21,420 nucleotides of DNA from contig CAQVQZ010000012.1 in assembly GCA_948902155.1 (NCBI GenBank), positions 1 through 21,420 on the forward strand, read 5' to 3'. The notes beneath the pieces were generated by a model. The model searched no databases, was not told where the DNA came from, and saw only the letters and a list, made by a program, of their open reading frames with translations. The stretch comes from an uncultured Oscillibacter sp. GTDB taxonomy: Bacteria > Bacillota_A > Clostridia > Oscillospirales > Oscillospiraceae. This document shows, piece by piece, positions 13,642-21,223 of this stretch. Made by a program: the position numbers and the translations under genes. How positions within the stretch are numbered: the first letter of the stretch is position 1; each line of letters opens with the position of its first letter.

Positions 13642-14395
13642 CCGTCAGGAAAATCTCTTTGATCCCAAAATTATCCTCCGGTATCAGGCGGAGAACCCCG
13701 CCAGCAAGCTCACGGACATCGTGTACAACTACCTGGAGTCCGCCATCCTCTCCTCGAAAATCCCGCCGGGCACCAAAATCAACGCGACCTATATGGCGGA
13801 GGCGCTGGGCATCAGCATCACCCCCGTGCGGAACGCGATCAAGCAGCTGGCGGCCGTGGGCCTTTTGTCCGAGAGCGAAAACGGAAAAACCTACCGCGCC
13901 TTCAACATCAGCCAGAAAAAGCTGATGGACGTCTTCGACGCCAGAAAAATACTGGAGGGCAGCGCCTCTTATATCTGCGCTCACCGCCTGGCCCTTCTGG
14001 ATATGAGCGAGCTTCACCGCCTGGCGGACGTCTACTGCTCCCTCTGGCATGACTTTGAAAACGGCGACCGCTCGCTTTTCAACCGCCGCCAGCGCATCGA
14101 CGTCGACCGGGCCTTCCACAACCTGCTCATGCGCTATACCGAAAACCAGCACCTGATCCGCTTTTACGCCGACCTGGAAAAGCTGGCCACCCACTCCCTC
14201 ATGCGCGCCCTGGAATTCTGGGACAACGAAAAGGACCTCTCCAATATCCGCATTCTGTCCCAGCAGCACCACATCATCTGCAACGGCATTGAAAGCGGCA
14301 TTCCGGATCTCGCCCGCCACGTAGCCGAAGCGCATATCGACTTCGCTACCCTGCGCTGTGTCGTCAACCGGAAATCCAAGGAGGACTCGGATTAA
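13634..14395 (+). CDS. GntR-family regulator, FCD (FadR-type) subfamily, copy 2
   Basis: 253-aa transcription factor with the same architecture as the regulator at 2064-2822. The winged helix-turn-helix covers about residues 20-85 (KLTDIVYNYLESAILS, IPPGTKIN, MAEALGISITPVRNAIKQL), and the FCD effector domain shows DRAFHN and His residues in SQQHHII and EAHIDF as probable metal/ligand positions. It starts with GTG (13634) preceded by GGGAGG at about 8 nt, overlapping the previous gene by 8 nt. A terminator follows at 14449. The two paralogs are alike across their whole length, including the C-terminal RCVVNR/RCLMDR, so they probably arose by duplication and may sense related acids and bind related operators around this block. 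Confidence 0.88.
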   Translation: MSDRQENLFDPKIILRYQAENPASKLTDIVYNYLESAILSSKIPPGTKINATYMAEALGISITPVRNAIKQLAAVGLLSESENGKTYRAFNISQKKLMDVFDARKILEGSASYICAHRLALLDMSELHRLADVYCSLWHDFENGDRSLFNRRQRIDVDRAFHNLLMRYTENQHLIRFYADLEKLATHSLMRALEFWDNEKDLSNIRILSQQHHIICNGIESGIPDLARHVAEAHIDFATLRCVVNRKSKEDSD

Positions 14396-14448
14396 ATCAG
14401 CACGTGCGGCCTTCCGCCTCCGGCTTCATGGAAGCGGCGCTCTATGTC

Positions 14449-14475
14449 CCGGCGGGCCTGCGGCCCGCCGGTTTT
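14449..14475 (+). terminator. Intrinsic terminator after GntR copy 2
   Basis: A perfect 10-bp stem CCGGCGGGCC / GGCCCGCCGG with a TGC loop and a TTTT tail, 53 nt after the stop. It separates the oxidoreductase/GntR block from the blaI-type operon. Confidence 0.85.
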
Positions 14476-14527
14476 CCGCGCCTTCAGCCCGTTTCCCTCC
14501 GGCCCTGTCCACGCGCCGTCTTTTTTT

Positions 14528-14575
14528 GTTGACATTGTAGACTTACTTGTGCTATACTAAGTCTACAATGTAGAC
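14528..14575 (+). promoter_or_regulatory. blaI-type promoter with two operator sites
   Basis: TTGACA (14529-14534), 18 nt, TATACT (14553-14558). A perfect palindrome GTCTACA-A-TGTAGAC (14561-14575) follows the -10, and a degenerate copy (GTTGACATTGTAGAC, 14528-14542) covers the -35. The 13-bp arms ACATTGTAGACTT (14532-14544) and AAGTCTACAATGT (14559-14571) are exact inverted repeats. The TACA-N-TGTA core is the established BlaI/MecI box, so autorepression of this operon is strongly suggested. Confidence 0.88.
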
Positions 14576-14590
14576 AAGGAGGTGCGGACA

Positions 14591-14974
14591 ATGGACCATA
14601 TCAAGCTGACGTCCGGCGAGTGGAACGTCCTGAACTGCCTGTGGGAGCGCAGCCCCCGCACGGTCATGCAGATCGCCGGCGAGCTGGAGCGCACGGCGGG
14701 CTGGGCCAGAAGCACTACCATCACCACCCTTCACCGTATGGAGGCCAAGGGCCTGGTGCGCTGCGGGCAGGCCGGCCGGGGCAAAGCCTATGTTCCCCTT
14801 GTGGACCGGGAGCGGGCGGAGGTGTCGGAAACCCGGAGCTTTTTGGACCGGGTATACCGGGGCAGCGTGGGGATGATGATGAGCGCCATGGCCCAGCGGC
14901 AGGAGCTCTCCAGCGGGGAGATCGCGGAGCTCCGGGCCATTCTGGACCAGGCGGAGAAAGGCGGCACACAATGA
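14591..14974 (+). CDS. BlaI/MecI/CopY-family repressor
   Basis: 127-aa winged-helix repressor, the usual length for BlaI/MecI. The N-terminal HTH shows LTSGEWNVLNCLWERSPRTVMQIAGEL and then WARSTTITTLHRMEAKGLVRCGQAGRGKAYVPLV, matching the family's WxxxTxxTxLxRLxxKGxL pattern. The C-terminal helices (res. 80-125) would form the dimerisation region that the partner protease cuts in classical systems. ATG 14591 is preferred over GTG 14582 because AAGGAGG lies 8 nt before it and overlaps the GTG. Two matching operators sit in its promoter. The stop overlaps the start of the M56 protease gene (ATGA), the standard blaI-blaR1 arrangement. There is no beta-lactamase gene in view, so the target regulon may be something else; hence no symbol. 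Confidence 0.92.
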   Translation: MDHIKLTSGEWNVLNCLWERSPRTVMQIAGELERTAGWARSTTITTLHRMEAKGLVRCGQAGRGKAYVPLVDRERAEVSETRSFLDRVYRGSVGMMMSAMAQRQELSSGEIAELRAILDQAEKGGTQ

Positions 14975-17900
14975 GGATTTCCCTTGAAAACTGGGTGCTG
15001 ACGGCCACCCTTTTAATCGCCGTGGTGCTGCTTCTCCGGGGCCTCTTCGGGCGGCGGGTCGGCGCCCGGCTGCGCTACGCCCTGTGGGCCCTGGTGCTGG
15101 CCCGGCTGCTGATCCCGGTGCAGCTTTATACCGCCCCCGTGGAAATGCCCCAGGTCCTGCCGGAGGCCCGGGTCCTCCAAACCCTTCCCCTGGCCCAGCG
15201 GCCCCCGGCGGAGAAGGCTCCGTCCGCCGGAAACGGCGCGGAGGCGCCTGCGCCGGCCGCCCCCATCCAAAGCGATGGAGCGCCCGCCCCGGCGGCCCGG
15301 AGCCCCATGGACCCGGCAGCCCTGCTGGGCCGGGTCTGGCTGGGCGGGTCGCTGATTTTGGCGGCGGCGTTTGTCCTCTCAAACGTCAGCTTCGCTGGAA
15401 AGCTGCGGCGGCGCCGGATTTACCTGGCGGCGGACTGCCCCGTGCCGGCCTATACGGCGGCGGGCCTGCCCTCCCCCTGCCTGTTCGGCTTCCCCCGCCC
15501 GGCGGTGTACGTCACGCCGGAGGCGGCGGCGGACCCGGCCGTCCTCCGCCATGTGCTGACCCACGAGGCCACCCACTACCGCCACGGGGACCACATCTGG
15601 GCCCTGCTGCGGTGCGCGGCCCTGGCGGTCCACTGGTGGAACCCCCTGGTGTGGCTGGCGGCGGTGCTCAGCCGCCGGGACGCGGAGCTGGCCTGTGACG
15701 AGGGCGCGCTGAGCATCCTGGGCGACGGCGAGCGCCGGGCCTACGGCGGCACCCTGCTGACCCTGGTGACCGCGAAGCCCGGCCCCGGGGACCTGCTCCG
15801 CTGCGCCACCACCATGACGGGGGACAAGCGGAGCCTCCGGGAGCGGGTGGGGCGCATCGCCCACGCCCCGAAGCGCTGGCTCTGGGCGGCGGCGCTGTCC
15901 GCCGTCCTGGCGGGGCTGGTGTGCGCCTGTTCCTTCGCCGGGACGGAGACGCCGGAGGCCAAGCCCGACGGCCCCCTGACCGAAGCGGAGCTGACATATT
16001 TCAATACCGAGGTCTTCAACGGCGAGGACTTCAACCTCCACAACCAATTTCTCTTCCTGGCGGTGGAGTCCCCGAAGGATTACAAGCAAATCGACCTCTT
16101 CCAGCTCTTCTACAACGGCACGGGGGCGCCCATGGAGATCACGGAAGAGGAGCGCCGGGCCGTGGCGGAGGCGGCCTATCAGGGCCAGGACCCGGGAGTG
16201 GACCTGATCAAGTGCCCCGCCGCCGAGATGGACGCGGTTCTGCGGGAATACGCGGGCCTCGGCCTGGAGGAGACGGACAAGTGGTGTCTGGACCGGTTCA
16301 CGTATCTTGCGGAATACGACGCCTATTATCACTTCCACGGCGACACGAACTATCCCGGCGAAGTGACCTTTACCTCCGGGGAGCGGAAGGACGGCAAAAT
16401 CCTGCTTTATTATGAGGCCTGGGACTTTCCCGGCCTCAGCGACGGGGAGGACCAGATCTATTTCTCCCCCGGCCCCGCCTGTGTGACGCTGGAGGAGCAA
16501 GCGGACGGCGGCTTCCGCTTTTTGACCAACTGGCGGTGCGACCCGCCCGCCCAGCCCACGGCCTACCCGGCCTGGGACCCGGAGCTGGTGATTCCCCTGG
16601 ACGGCCTTTCCCCCTACGAGCCGGAGGCGGTGGAGGTTTCGCGGCACAGCGGCGACGTGGCGGAGTCCCTCTGGCGCATGCGCTTCGAACCGGAGGAGTT
16701 CAGCGGCGAAGGCTTTGACGTGGAAATCTACCGCTCTACCGACGGCACGCTTTGCGCCGCCGTGGCGGCTTCGGAGACGGAGCGGGACTGCTTTTTGACC
16801 GTGCCCGCCGCGGATTCCGCCGGATGGACGCCGGAGGACGGCGCGTGGAGCTACACGGAGCTCTTTGGCCGGAACGGCGCAGCGATTTCCTACTATGGCC
16901 AGATTGGCGAACACGCTTACGGCGCGATCAACGATTACTATGTTTTCTCGGACAGCGGCACACCCTCCCTGCTTCTCCGGGCCCTGGGGAACGTGACCGT
17001 AGCGGACCTGGACGGCGACGGCGAACAGGAGGTTGCCGCCTCCGACGGCTGGAACGTCTCCCGCCTCTTCTTCCAGCGGGACGGGACGCTGTATGAGGCG
17101 GACCTGTATGCCCTCATGCACGACGCCTGGCCTGAGGCGGGCTATATGGAAGCCGGCTTCTGGGACCCGGACGCCCGATGCCTCTTCCTGTCCGTGGAGG
17201 TCCCTCTTCCCGGCTCCGACGTCACGGTCAGCGGCTTCCGGACGCTGTGGTTCGACGGGGAAAACCTGCGGCTTTACAGGGACGAGGGCGGCTATACGGA
17301 CCATGTGTCCAACGGCATCGACGCTCCGGCGGAGGTGGTGTCGGCGGCAAAGGACTTCGCCCAGGCGCAGTTCCAGGCCCTGGCGGCGAAGGGCTACGGC
17401 TGGGACGGTTCCGGGCGCTATGACGAGGGAAACGCCGGAGAGGGGAACGTAGTCTGGGACGACTGGCGCGTCACCGGCCTCAGCGGGCCTTATTACGAGG
17501 CGGCGGGGAATGTCCGTGTGGAAATCTGGCAGGTGGGATATGAAACCCACACCACAACGCCGGAGCGGGTTATGCTGGCGGGCGGGTCCTACATGGGAGA
17601 GGACGGCTGGTGCCTGATCGGCTACCCGGGGAGCAACTACCAGTATTTCCGGCTGGACGAAAACGGCCGGCGGACCTACCTGTTTTCCAGGATGGAAAAC
17701 GACTGCGCCCCCGGCTCGGAGATGTTCTTGTCGGATATGGTTGACAGCCTGATTGCCGAAGGCGTCCTGACCCTGCTGGACCTGGACGGCGAAGAGCTGG
17801 CAAAACTCATGTATCCCCAGTCCGCACAGTTTCTCAACGCCCTGGCGGAGCGGAACGAGGCGGAGCAAAACGAGATGCTCCTGTTCCTGGCGGGGTATCT

Positions 17901-18387
17901 GTCCTGCGGAAGCGAAAAGGGGAACGCGTACTATGAGGGCTTCACCCATGAGCTGGACGCCGGCGGCTACCTGGCCGGGGAGCTCACCTCCGGGGGCCGG
18001 GCCGCCTGGGAGACGCTGCGGGACTTTGTGAACCGGCTTTCAAGCTCGGCAGAGCTGGAAGCGCAGCTGGGGCGGGTCCCCGAAATGACGCTTCCGGAGC
18101 TGCTGGAATACCTCGGCAGAGCCGACGGCGCGTACGCCGAAAGGGCCTCGGAGGAGCTGCTGCTCCGCTTCCAGGCGGACCCGTCCGCCGTTCTCTCCGC
18201 CCTGGCGGAGCGGGCGGGCGGAGAGCGGCTGGCGGAGAACTTGGGCGCCTCCCTCTATTGGAACGAGGACCTTGTCCCCGGCGCCTTGGAGCAGGCCCTG
18301 GGCCTGCGCCTGGACGGGGAGGAGGCCGCCATGCGGGACCGGATCGCCTCCGCCTATGAGGCGAAGCGGCAGGAGGTGGCCGCCTAG
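14971..18387 (+). CDS. Oversized M56 (BlaR1-type) membrane metalloprotease with long C-terminal region
   Basis: 1138-aa membrane protein. Hydrophobic segments lie at about residues 6-25, 33-50 and 120-138. The M56 zinc site follows: HEATH (His198, Glu199, His202) and ELACDE (Glu239). A last membrane segment is near 301-320 (WLWAAALSAVLAGLVCACSF). In BlaR1 such a protein senses a ligand outside and cleaves the BlaI partner inside. The remaining ~820 residues are acidic, probably extracellular, and contain a calcium-loop-like VADLDGDGEQE (about res. 677-687) reminiscent of FG-GAP/VCBS repeats. I see no convincing class-D/penicillin-binding SxxK...KTG arrangement (a lone SAAK at 791 is out of context). 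BlaR1 is about 600 aa, so this is nearly double. Start ATG overlaps blaI by 4 nt. The signal it detects is unknown. Confidence 0.88.
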   Translation: MRISLENWVLTATLLIAVVLLLRGLFGRRVGARLRYALWALVLARLLIPVQLYTAPVEMPQVLPEARVLQTLPLAQRPPAEKAPSAGNGAEAPAPAAPIQSDGAPAPAARSPMDPAALLGRVWLGGSLILAAAFVLSNVSFAGKLRRRRIYLAADCPVPAYTAAGLPSPCLFGFPRPAVYVTPEAAADPAVLRHVLTHEATHYRHGDHIWALLRCAALAVHWWNPLVWLAAVLSRRDAELACDEGALSILGDGERRAYGGTLLTLVTAKPGPGDLLRCATTMTGDKRSLRERVGRIAHAPKRWLWAAALSAVLAGLVCACSFAGTETPEAKPDGPLTEAELTYFNTEVFNGEDFNLHNQFLFLAVESPKDYKQIDLFQLFYNGTGAPMEITEEERRAVAEAAYQGQDPGVDLIKCPAAEMDAVLREYAGLGLEETDKWCLDRFTYLAEYDAYYHFHGDTNYPGEVTFTSGERKDGKILLYYEAWDFPGLSDGEDQIYFSPGPACVTLEEQADGGFRFLTNWRCDPPAQPTAYPAWDPELVIPLDGLSPYEPEAVEVSRHSGDVAESLWRMRFEPEEFSGEGFDVEIYRSTDGTLCAAVAASETERDCFLTVPAADSAGWTPEDGAWSYTELFGRNGAAISYYGQIGEHAYGAINDYYVFSDSGTPSLLLRALGNVTVADLDGDGEQEVAASDGWNVSRLFFQRDGTLYEADLYALMHDAWPEAGYMEAGFWDPDARCLFLSVEVPLPGSDVTVSGFRTLWFDGENLRLYRDEGGYTDHVSNGIDAPAEVVSAAKDFAQAQFQALAAKGYGWDGSGRYDEGNAGEGNVVWDDWRVTGLSGPYYEAAGNVRVEIWQVGYETHTTTPERVMLAGGSYMGEDGWCLIGYPGSNYQYFRLDENGRRTYLFSRMENDCAPGSEMFLSDMVDSLIAEGVLTLLDLDGEELAKLMYPQSAQFLNALAERNEAEQNEMLLFLAGYLSCGSEKGNAYYEGFTHELDAGGYLAGELTSGGRAAWETLRDFVNRLSSSAELEAQLGRVPEMTLPELLEYLGRADGAYAERASEELLLRFQADPSAVLSALAERAGGERLAENLGASLYWNEDLVPGALEQALGLRLDGEEAAMRDRIASAYEAKRQEVAA

Positions 18388-18610
18388 CGCCGCCCTCAGG
18401 CCCCGGACGCCCTTTTGCAAAGACCGCCGCGCCCGTCCGGCTTGAAGCCCGTTGAGCGTCCGGCGCTACGGTAAATGTACGCTGCCTTTTGAGCCCTGCT
18501 AAACGAGTAAGCCCTCCGGCCAGGCCGGAGGGCTTACTTGTCCCGCAAAACGCCGCGGCGGCGGCATTCTGCGGATCTCATATCGGATGCGCCCGTTTTC
18601 AGCCGGGCAC
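18388..18610. other. Intergenic region after the M56 gene
   Basis: About 220 bp between convergent genes, carrying the long palindrome at 18506-18538 and two copies of CGTCCGGC (from about 18435 and 18459). I see no gene in it. Confidence 0.6.
18506..18538. terminator. 16-bp-arm palindrome, probable bidirectional terminator
   Basis: AGTAAGCCCTCCGGCC, one A, GGCCGGAGGGCTTACT: perfect arms between the M56 gene and the convergent 29-aa gene. The flanks are only mildly T-rich (TTACTTGT on the plus side; TTACTCGTTT on the minus side), so termination is likely but not classical. Confidence 0.65.
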
Positions 18611-18700
18611 TTATTTGTCCGCCTCGCAGCGCAATTCGCGGCGCAGCTGGCTCAACTCCTGATACCGAAGGTTCACAAGGCTCTGAAACCATTTAAACAT
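18611..18700 (-). CDS. 29-aa mini-protein
   Basis: A very short gene with unusually good expression signals. AAGGAGG lies 8 nt before the ATG at 18700, and upstream on the minus strand are TGGACT (-35), 16 nt and an extended -10 TGGTATGCT. The peptide starts MFKWFQSLVNLRYQELSQL and continues RRELRCEADK: aromatic/hydrophobic at the N-terminus, then an amphipathic charged helix with a single Cys. It ends in TAA, and the palindrome at 18506-18538 could terminate it. No family recognised. It could be a membrane-associated small protein, a leader peptide or a signalling peptide. There is no downstream gene on the same strand for a leader to control, which argues against attenuation. Confidence 0.6.
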   Translation of the reverse strand: MFKWFQSLVNLRYQELSQLRRELRCEADK

Positions 18701-18737
18701 ACGAATCGCCTCCTTTTCACTCGTGATCGTGAGCTTT

Positions 18738-18765
18738 AGCATACCACGTTTTGAAAAGAAGTCCA
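18738..18765 (-). promoter_or_regulatory. Promoter of the 29-aa gene
   Basis: Minus strand: TGGACT (18765-18760), 16 nt, TATGCT (18743-18738) with a TGG extension before the -10. The leader to the ATG would be about 30 nt. Confidence 0.5.
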
Positions 18766-18924
18766 GAGGTAAAGTGACGGTTTATGCGAAAAAGAACCGC
18801 ACATTTTCGTGATTGCATCCAAAAATCTTTCTTATGTTTTGTGCAATCGGCACAATTATTGTTTCGAGCCCCGTTTGCCTGCAGGATGTTCGCAAAAATG
18901 GGAAATCCATCCTCCCCTCCCGGG

Positions 18925-19779
18925 TCACTGCCTCCGCTTGCCCCGCATCATCTCCAGATACCACTGCCGGTACCGGACCGGCGGCAGGCCCACCACCCGC
19001 TTGAAAATGCTGTTGAAGTGGCTGGCGCTGTCATAGCCCACCATGACCCCGATCTGGGCCGCGCTGAAGTCCGTGGAAATCAGAAGGTTCTGCGCTTCGC
19101 CCATGCGGCAGCGGATCACATACTGAATCGGCGAGAAGCCCGTAATCTCCCGAAACACATGGGCCATGTGATAGGGCGACATCTTCAAGGCCCTTGCAAT
19201 CTGCTCCAGCGTCAGCGGTTCGGCGTAATGGGCGGCGATGTACTGCCCAATCCGGCTGACCAGCAGCACGGATTCCGTCTGCCGCTCCTTCCGCTCGTCG
19301 GCGGGAAAGCTCAGGGCCAGCGTCAGCAGGGCCAAAAACAGATGATGGGCCACCGCCCTGCCCGGGCCGGTCCGAAGCTCCACCTGTTCATACAGCAGCT
19401 GGCACAAATTCTTGATCTGCTCATACTTCCTGCCCACCGGGCGGACAAAGCCGTCCTCCGCCAGGGTGAGGCAGCCGGGGGGAAGCCCCCGCAGCGCCAG
19501 CTCTCCAATCCCAAAGCAGATTGTGCCGATCTCCCGATGGGTGGCGGACTGCACCTCGTGAAGGTCCCCCTGGTTGGTCAGCAGGAAGTCGCCGGGGAAA
19601 ATGGGATAGCTGATGCCGTTTATCCGGTAGGTTCCCTCTCCGGCGTTGACAAACACCAGCTCACACACGCTTTTGTGTACATGCAGCACCCGGTTGATCT
19701 TCGGGTCATCCGTCCGCTGGGGCGTGATATAGAGCAGAGACGGCTGACGGTTATGAACAAAGGACATGGGAACGGCCAC
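18925..19779 (-). CDS. AraC-family regulator with N-terminal cupin domain
   Basis: 284-aa transcription factor. The N-terminal half is a cupin-like sugar/ligand-sensing domain (HVHKSVCELVFVNAGEGTYRINGISYPIFPGDFLLTNQGDLHEV, about res. 33-80). The C-terminal ~100 residues carry two helix-turn-helix motifs of the AraC/XylS type: LTLEQIARALKMSPYHMAHVFREITGFSPIQYVIRCRM and then STDFSAAQIGVMVGYDSASHFNSIFKRVVGLPPVRYR. The start is a GTG (19779) after AAGGAGGGAGGG; an in-frame ATG at 19767 is the alternative. It is divergent from the TIM-barrel isomerase gene, with repeated CCCGCAA motifs in the shared region, the usual layout for an AraC activator of adjacent sugar genes. The inducer is not determinable. 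Confidence 0.93.
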   Translation of the reverse strand: MAVPMSFVHNRQPSLLYITPQRTDDPKINRVLHVHKSVCELVFVNAGEGTYRINGISYPIFPGDFLLTNQGDLHEVQSATHREIGTICFGIGELALRGLPPGCLTLAEDGFVRPVGRKYEQIKNLCQLLYEQVELRTGPGRAVAHHLFLALLTLALSFPADERKERQTESVLLVSRIGQYIAAHYAEPLTLEQIARALKMSPYHMAHVFREITGFSPIQYVIRCRMGEAQNLLISTDFSAAQIGVMVGYDSASHFNSIFKRVVGLPPVRYRQWYLEMMRGKRRQ

Positions 19780-19885
19780 AGTCGCCCTCCCTCCTTTCCA
19801 ACGCTCTTCCCCATTATCCCGGAATTTTGCCGGAAGCGCAAGAACAAATAATTGCCAAATCTCATCTCAAAATTTTGTGCACATT

Positions 19886-19951
19886 TTGCGGGGTTTTTAT
19901 AAATTTTCCCGCAAGAACCCGCAAACTTTCTTTTCGTGATTCTGCTACAAT
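19886..19951 (+). promoter_or_regulatory. AraC-type operator repeats and isomerase promoter
   Basis: CCCGCAA occurs at 19908-19914 and again exactly 10 bp later at 19918-19924, with an inverted copy TTGCGGG at 19886-19892. The second repeat abuts the expected -35 position of a promoter whose -10 is TACAAT (19946-19951) and whose -35 is poor, as expected for an activator-dependent promoter. The divergent regulator is the likely binder. Confidence 0.6.
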
Positions 19952-20032
19952 TAAGGCAGTTCAAGGGAAGAAAATCCAGCGATATCACAAGAGACATCCC
20001 TGAAAATCTCTTTGCTGTAAGGAGGAATGACG

Positions 20033-20962
20033 ATGATCCAAATCTGCGGAGCGCCTTGCTGCTGGGGCGTGGACGATCCCAAGAACCCCTACCTGCCGCC
20101 CTGGCGGCGGGTGCTGGAGGAAGCCGGCCTGGCGGGCTATACCGCCGTCGAGCTGGGGCCCTACGGCTATCTGCCCATCGACGCGGCAGCGGTCTCCGCC
20201 GAGCTGCGGAAAAACGGGATCGCCATCGTGGCGGGCACCATCTTTCACGACCTGCTGGACCCCGCCAACCAGGAGAGCGTGCTGAAGGCGGTGGACGACA
20301 TCTGCACGCTAATCACCGACCCCGCCATGCCCAAGCTGCCCCGCCACGAGGGGCAGAAGTTCCCCACCCCCTACCTGACCGTCATGGACTGGGGCCACGA
20401 CGAGCGGGACTATGCCGCGGGCCGGCCCAATCTGGCGCCAAGGCTCTCTCCCATGCAGTGGTCCGGCTTCATGGCCAACCTCCGGGCGGTGTGCGAGCGG
20501 GCCGGCCGGTACGGCGTCCGGCCCGTGATTCACCCCCACGCCGGGAGCTACCTTGAATTTGAGGACGAAATTGCGGCGGTGGTCCGGGATATCCCCTACG
20601 AAACCGCCGGGCTGTGCCTGGACACGGGACACCTTTACTACTCCCGCATGGACCCGGCGGAGTTTTTGAAAAAATATGCCGCCCGGCTGGACTACGTCCA
20701 CTTTAAGGACGTCAACGAGAAGGTCTACCAGCAGGTGCTGGGCGAACACGTCCGCTTCTTCGAGGGCTGCGGCAAGGGCGCCATGTGCCCCATCGGCACG
20801 GGGAGCCTGGACTACCCCGGCATCCGGAAGGCGCTGGAGGACATCGGCTACAGCGGCTACATCACCATCGAGCAGGAACGGGACCCCCGCAATTCGGATA
20901 CCAGTCTGCGGGACGTGAAGGCCAGCGTGGAATATTTGAAACGCGTGGGTTACCGGCTCTGA
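20033..20962 (+). CDS. Xylose-isomerase-like TIM-barrel sugar isomerase/epimerase (IolE-like)
   Basis: 309-aa cytoplasmic enzyme of the AP-endonuclease-2/xylose-isomerase-like TIM-barrel superfamily, which includes IolE/IolI, hydroxypyruvate isomerase and ketose 3-epimerases. Strand-end motifs carrying probable metal ligands and acid/base groups are in order: AVELGPYG (Glu40), VIHPHAG (His167, His169), CLDTGHLYY (Asp197, His200), DYVHFKDV (His223) and ITIEQERD (Glu280). The ATG at 20033 is chosen because AGGAGG lies 7 nt before it; the ATG at 20027 is only about 1 nt from that site. It is divergent from a cupin-AraC regulator and followed by an SSS symporter, so it probably converts the imported polyol, sugar or sugar acid. 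The reaction (dehydration, epimerisation or isomerisation) cannot be chosen from sequence. Confidence 0.9.
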   Translation: MIQICGAPCCWGVDDPKNPYLPPWRRVLEEAGLAGYTAVELGPYGYLPIDAAAVSAELRKNGIAIVAGTIFHDLLDPANQESVLKAVDDICTLITDPAMPKLPRHEGQKFPTPYLTVMDWGHDERDYAAGRPNLAPRLSPMQWSGFMANLRAVCERAGRYGVRPVIHPHAGSYLEFEDEIAAVVRDIPYETAGLCLDTGHLYYSRMDPAEFLKKYAARLDYVHFKDVNEKVYQQVLGEHVRFFEGCGKGAMCPIGTGSLDYPGIRKALEDIGYSGYITIEQERDPRNSDTSLRDVKASVEYLKRVGYRL

Positions 20963-20978
20963 CCGATTCATAACCCTG

Positions 20979-21132
20979 GAACCTGTTTTCACAATCGTGG
21001 AAGGACGAATGAGCGGGGTTTTCCGCCGGGCAAGGAGATTTCCCGCACCATACGGACGTATGGGGAACGCGGCGAAGTCCCGGCGGGGAAAGGACCGCCC
21101 AGACGGCGTTCAACGGTTGTGAGCGCAGGTTC
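20979..21132. repeat. 154-bp exactly symmetric dyad element (MITE/REP-like)
   Basis: Ends GAACCTG (20979-20985) and CAGGTTC (21126-21132) are exact inverted repeats. The centre is CCATACG-GA-CGTATGG (21048-21063), and both share the same midpoint (21055.5). Between them the arms match in interrupted blocks: CACAA, CGT, GAA, GCGG, TTCC, GCCGGG and TTCCC against their complements. The whole element would fold into one long imperfect hairpin. It lies between the isomerase and symporter genes. Confidence 0.7.
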
Positions 21133-21223
21133 TTAAACAGGGCCCCCGGTTCCGGCGGCTTCCGCCGCCCGGAAGCGGCGGAGTTTCCCCTCCCCATCAA
21201 AATACGAAGAAAGAAGGATTTAT

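Noticed and set aside
14620..14970. N-terminal extension of the M56 frame through blaI
   Set aside because: The extension is in a different frame within blaI and reads Gly/Arg/His-rich; the ATG at 14971 with the 4-nt overlap is the standard arrangement.
15379..17949. 856-aa minus-strand open frame
   Set aside because: Antisense shadow of the M56 gene; Arg/Gly/Val-rich, no start signal.
14971..18387. Beta-lactam resistance operon
   Set aside because: BlaI and M56 parts are present but there is no beta-lactamase or PBP gene in the window and no convincing penicillin-binding sensor, so a resistance role is not supported.
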